Of a stretch of DNA of 64,000 nucleotides, positions 60,914 to 64,000 are shown one piece after another. The first letter of the stretch is position 1. Each line of letters begins with the position of its first letter. The DNA is taken from positions 4,526,001 through 4,590,000 of the forward strand of contig NZ_CP134876.1 of NCBI RefSeq assembly GCF_032108445.1, read 5' to 3'. Origin of the DNA: Micromonospora halotolerans (GTDB lineage Bacteria; Actinomycetota; Actinomycetes; Mycobacteriales; Micromonosporaceae). The notes beneath the pieces are model-generated. The model was not told where the DNA came from, made no database searches, and saw only the letters and a list, made by a program, of their open reading frames with translations. A program made the translations under genes and the position numbers.

Positions 60914-62092
60914 TCACGCGTCGCCCCCGGCCTTCTCGGCGGCCCGCGCGTTGCCCTTGGCGGCCTGGTTCGGCTGGCCGATGCCCTTGGCCGCCTCGGC
61001 GAGGGACTTCTTGACCCCGTCGAGCAGTTCCATCCAGCTCGTCTCGAACTTCTCCACGCCCTCCCGCTCCAGCGTGTCGATCACGTCGGCCATGTCCACG
61101 CCGACGGCCTGCAGGTCGGTGAAGACCTTGCGGGCCGCGTCGTACGCGCCGGTGACCGTGTCGCTGCGGGTCTCCCCGTGGTCGGCGTAGGCGTGGATGA
61201 CCGCCTCCGGCATGGTGTTGACCGTGCCGGGTGCGATCAGCTCCTCGACGTAGATGACGTCCCGGTAGTCCGGGTTCTTGGTCGAGGTGGAGGCCCACAG
61301 CGGCCGCTGCGGTTGGGCGCCGGCGTCGGCCAGCTTCCGCCACCGGTCGGAGCCGAAGACCTCGGCGTAGCGCTCGTACGCCAGCTGGGCGTTGGCGACG
61401 GCGGCCTTGCCGCGCAGCGCCTTGGCCTCGTCGGAACCGAGCTTCTCCAGCCGCTTGTCCACCTCGGTGTCGACCCGGGAGACGAAGAACGAGGCGACCG
61501 ACCCGATCTTCGACAGGTCGTGACCGTTGGCCTTCGCCTGCTCCAGACCGGCCAGGAACGCCTCCATGACCTGCGAGTACCGGTCCAGGCCGAAGATCAG
61601 CGTGACGTTCACGCTGATCCCCTCGGCCAGGGTCGCGGTGATGGCCGGCAGGCCCGCCTCGGTGGCCGGGATCTTGATGAACAGGTTCGGCCGGTCGACC
61701 AGCCACCAGAGCGCCTTGGCCTCGGCGACGGTCCGGTCGGACTCGTGGGCCAGCCGCGGGTCGACCTCGATCGACACCCGGCCGTCCACGCCGGCGCTCT
61801 TGTCGTAGGAGGGGCGCATCACGTCGCAGGCCCACCGCACGTCGTACGTGGTGAGCATGCGGACCGCCTCCTCGACCTCGATGCCGCGGCTGGCGAGGTC
61901 GCGCAGCTGCCAGTTGTACTCGTCGGCGTCGCTGAGTGCCTTCGCGAAGATTGTCGGGTTGGTGGTCACCCCGGCCACGTGCGACTCGCGGCGGAGCTTG
62001 TCCAGCCCGCCGGAGCTCAGTCGTACCCGGGAAAGATCGTCGAGCCAGATCGCCACACCGGCGGCCTGGAGCTCGCTCAGCCTGTCCGTCAT
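60914..62092 (-). CDS. tal: Transaldolase (long actinobacterial form)
   Basis: 392 residues. Non-oxidative pentose phosphate enzyme. Schiff-base Lys in [20 protein letters not shown] near residue 260; [20 protein letters not shown] near 45; [20 protein letters not shown] near 140. A Lys/Ala-rich C-terminal tail is present. ATG 62092 has GGGGAG 10 nt upstream; GTG 62101 is in frame but too close to that site. It follows tkt by 16 bp. Confidence 0.96.
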   Translation of the reverse strand: MTDRLSELQAAGVAIWLDDLSRVRLSSGGLDKLRRESHVAGVTTNPTIFAKALSDADEYNWQLRDLASRGIEVEEAVRMLTTYDVRWACDVMRPSYDKSAGVDGRVSIEVDPRLAHESDRTVAEAKALWWLVDRPNLFIKIPATEAGLPAITATLAEGISVNVTLIFGLDRYSQVMEAFLAGLEQAKANGHDLSKIGSVASFFVSRVDTEVDKRLEKLGSDEAKALRGKAAVANAQLAYERYAEVFGSDRWRKLADAGAQPQRPLWASTSTKNPDYRDVIYVEELIAPGTVNTMPEAVIHAYADHGETRSDTVTGAYDAARKVFTDLQAVGVDMADVIDTLEREGVEKFETSWMELLDGVKKSLAEAAKGIGQPNQAAKGNARAAEKAGGDA

Positions 62093-62108
62093 GCTGTCCA
62101 CGCTCCCC

Positions 62109-64000
62109 TCAGTTGCCGGTCGTGAAACCGGTGATGTCGCCCACCCGGGTGAGCGCCGCGTGCGCGGCGGCCACGATCCGGTCGGGGGTGAACCCGAACT
62201 GCTCGAAGAGCACGGTGTGCGGTGCGCTCGCCCCGTAGTGCTCCAGGCTCACGCTCTCGCCGCTGTCCCCGACGATCCCCCGCCAGGACATGGCGATGCC
62301 CGCCTCCACGCTCACCCGTGCCTTTACCCCGCGCGGGAGCACCGACTCCCGGTAGGCCTCGTCCTGCGCGAAGAACCATTCCTGGCAGGGCATCGAGACG
62401 ACCCGGGTGGGGGTGCCGTCGGCCTCCAGCCGCTCCCGGGCGGTGAGGCAGAGCTGCACCTCGGAGCCGGTGCCCACGATGATCACCTGCGGCTTGCCGT
62501 TGGACGCCTCGGCCAGCACGTAGCCGCCCTTGGTCACGCCCTCGGCGCTGCCCAGCTCGGTGCGGTCGAACGTCGGCAGCGCCTGCCGGCTGAGCGCCAG
62601 CGCGGTGGGCCGGTCGGTGTGCTCCAGGGCCTGCCGCCACGCCCAGGCGGTCTCGTTGGCGTCGGCCGGGCGGACCACGTCGAGGCCCGGGATGGCCCGC
62701 AGCGCGGTCAGGTGCTCCACCGGCTGGTGGGTCGGGCCGTCCTCGCCGAGGCCGATCGAGTCGTGCGTCCAGACGTAGGTCACCGGCAGCTTCATCAGCG
62801 CGGCGAGCCGCACCGAGGGGCGCATGTAGTCGCTGAACACCAGGAACGTGCCGCCATACGGGCGGGTGCCGCCGTGCAGCGCGATGCCGTTGAGGATCGC
62901 GCCCATGGCGTGCTCGCGGATGCCGAAGTGCAGGGTGCGGCCGTACTCGTCGCCCGGGAAGTCCTTGGTGGCGTGCTCGGCCGGGACGAAGGACGGCTCG
63001 CCCTTCATGGTGGTGTTGTTGCTCTCCGCCAGGTCGGCGGAGCCGCCCCAGAGCTCGGGCAGCACCGGGGCGAGGGCCTCCAGGACCTTGCCGGAGGCGG
63101 CCCGGGTGGCGATGCCCTTGGCGTCGGCCGGGAAGGTCGGCAACGCGTCGGCCCAGCCCTGCGGGAGCGTGCGGGTGGACATCCGCTCCCAGAGCGCCTT
63201 GCGCTCCGGGTTGGCCTGCGCCCAGGCGTCGAACGTGGTGGTCCACGCCGCCTGCGCCTCGGCGCCCCGATCCATGACCTGCCGGGCGTGCTTGAGCACC
63301 TCCTCGTCGACCTCGAAGGTGCGCTCCGGGTCGAAGCCGAGGATCCGCTTGGTGGCCTTCACCTCGTCGGCGCCCAGCGCCGAGCCGTGGATCTTGCCGG
63401 TGTTCTGCTTGTTGGGCGCGGGCCAGCCGATGATGGTGCGCAGCGCGATGAAGGAGGGGCGGCCGGTCTCCGCCTTCGCGGCCAGCAGCGCCTCGTGGAG
63501 CGCCTCGACGTCCTCGTGGTAGTCGCCCTGGTCGGCGTCGCCGCGGCGCCAGTCGACCGTCTGGACGTGCCAGCCGTACGCCTCGTAGCGGGCGGCCACG
63601 TCCTCGCTCTTGGCGATCCGGGTGTCGTCCTCGATCGAGATCTCGTTGTCGTCGTAGATCACGCAGAGGTTGCCGAGCTGCTGGTGGCCGGCGAGGGCGC
63701 TGACCTCGTGGCTGATGCCCTCCTCGATGTCGCCGTCGGAGGCGATGCACCAGATGTCGTGGCGGAACGGGGAGTCGGGCCGGTCCGGCTCGGGGTCGAA
63801 CAGGCCGCGCTCGCGGCGGGCCGCCATGGCCATGCCGACCGCGTTGCCGAGGCCCTGGCCGAGCGGGCCGGTGGTGGTCTCCACGCCCGGGGTGTGGCCG
63901 TGCTCCGGGTGGCCCGGGGTGAGGGAACCCCACTGGCGCAGCGCCTTGAGGTCGTCCAGGGCCAGCGGGTAGCCGGAGAGGAAGAGCTGGATGTAGAGGG
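62109..64000 (-). CDS. tkt: Transketolase, partial (5' end outside window)
   Basis: C-terminal ~630 residues; the frame remains open to the right edge, so the N-terminus is missing. Thiamine-diphosphate motif [20 protein letters not shown] (GDG...N-like) near 63740; [20 protein letters not shown] just before it; pyrimidine-binding domain [20 protein letters not shown] near 62900; [20 protein letters not shown] near 62740. First gene visible in the minus-strand carbon operon. Confidence 0.97.
   Translation of the reverse strand, partial: LYIQLFLSGYPLALDDLKALRQWGSLTPGHPEHGHTPGVETTTGPLGQGLGNAVGMAMAARRERGLFDPEPDRPDSPFRHDIWCIASDGDIEEGISHEVSALAGHQQLGNLCVIYDDNEISIEDDTRIAKSEDVAARYEAYGWHVQTVDWRRGDADQGDYHEDVEALHEALLAAKAETGRPSFIALRTIIGWPAPNKQNTGKIHGSALGADEVKATKRILGFDPERTFEVDEEVLKHARQVMDRGAEAQAAWTTTFDAWAQANPERKALWERMSTRTLPQGWADALPTFPADAKGIATRAASGKVLEALAPVLPELWGGSADLAESNNTTMKGEPSFVPAEHATKDFPGDEYGRTLHFGIREHAMGAILNGIALHGGTRPYGGTFLVFSDYMRPSVRLAALMKLPVTYVWTHDSIGLGEDGPTHQPVEHLTALRAIPGLDVVRPADANETAWAWRQALEHTDRPTALALSRQALPTFDRTELGSAEGVTKGGYVLAEASNGKPQVIIVGTGSEVQLCLTARERLEADGTPTRVVSMPCQEWFFAQDEAYRESVLPRGVKARVSVEAGIAMSWRGIVGDSGESVSLEHYGASAPHTVLFEQFGFTPDRIVAAAHAALTRVGDITGFTTGN

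Noticed and set aside
59273..62125. 950-codon plus-strand frame across pgi and tal
   Set aside because: Antisense shadow of two well-identified enzymes; no ribosome site or recognisable domain.

Overview
The window looks like a chromosomal segment of a high-GC actinobacterium, most likely Micromonosporaceae (Micromonospora-like). This is inferred from the extreme G/C third-position bias, the actinobacterial marker genes (rbpA, whiA, opcA, a mycothiol-dependent isomerase family member, a CoaE-GrpB fusion), the gene order polA-rpsA-coaE-uvrB...uvrA that parallels the mycobacterial chromosome, and short dispersed palindromes of a type I associate with this family. No tRNA, rRNA, CRISPR array, transposase or integrase was recognised. 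Both edges cut genes: polA at the left, tkt at the right.

Layout. 1-6.4 kb: 3' part of polA, a minus-strand accessory block (MerR regulator, SDR, DUF3140, DUF2945, methyltransferase) and rpsA. 6.6-13.9 kb: coaE-grpB fusion, a membrane-anchored protein with an internally duplicated domain, uvrB, AraC regulator, VOC protein, XRE regulator. 14-17.5 kb: pnuC-nadR NAD salvage operon, then a yybP-ykoY manganese riboswitch in front of a TerC-family exporter. 17.5-22 kb: murein-peptide salvage pair (NlpC/P60 endopeptidase and dipeptide epimerase), a CX5R phosphatase, a beta-lactamase-like hydrolase, a methyltransferase. 22-36.7 kb: typA, DedA-PAP2 fusion, lipoprotein lytic transglycosylase, divergent MMPL exporter / MarR regulator, CocE hydrolase, a phage-type hypothetical, ArsR-MFS pair, cspA, methyltransferase, DedA, MBL-fold hydrolase, MDMPI-type protein. 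37.6-44.6 kb: rsgA, uvrA, Rieske lipoprotein, uvrC. 44.6-48.5 kb: a non-coding, repeat-rich 1.3 kb stretch, a secreted C39-like protein and recQ. 48.7-55.7 kb: rapZ-yvcK-whiA and gap-pgk-tpiA-secG, then rbpA. 55.8-64 kb (minus strand): pentose phosphate / glycolysis operon tkt-tal-pgi-zwf-opcA-pgl.

How the genes work together. All three nucleotide-excision-repair genes (uvrA, uvrB, uvrC) lie within 35 kb, with polA and recQ nearby. Central carbon metabolism is split into two converging blocks, gap-pgk-tpiA (glycolysis) and tkt-tal-pgi-zwf-opcA-pgl (pentose phosphate), with YvcK just upstream of the first.

Most notable signal: upstream of the secreted C39-like gene (45885) lies an array of six GGAAT-N18/19-GTT motifs at 45380-45751, five of them in ~56-71 bp tandem repeats with GTTACA. 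This layout resembles a tandem array of ECF/SigR-type promoters. It lies next to three different long palindromes (44621-44680, 44838-44888, 45022-45075), the first related to a palindrome at 22120-22178. This block separates uvrC from rapZ, which are neighbours in many actinobacteria. Other clear regulatory signals are near-perfect operators for the MarR, ArsR and MerR regulators, the Mn riboswitch, and several probable leaderless promoters.
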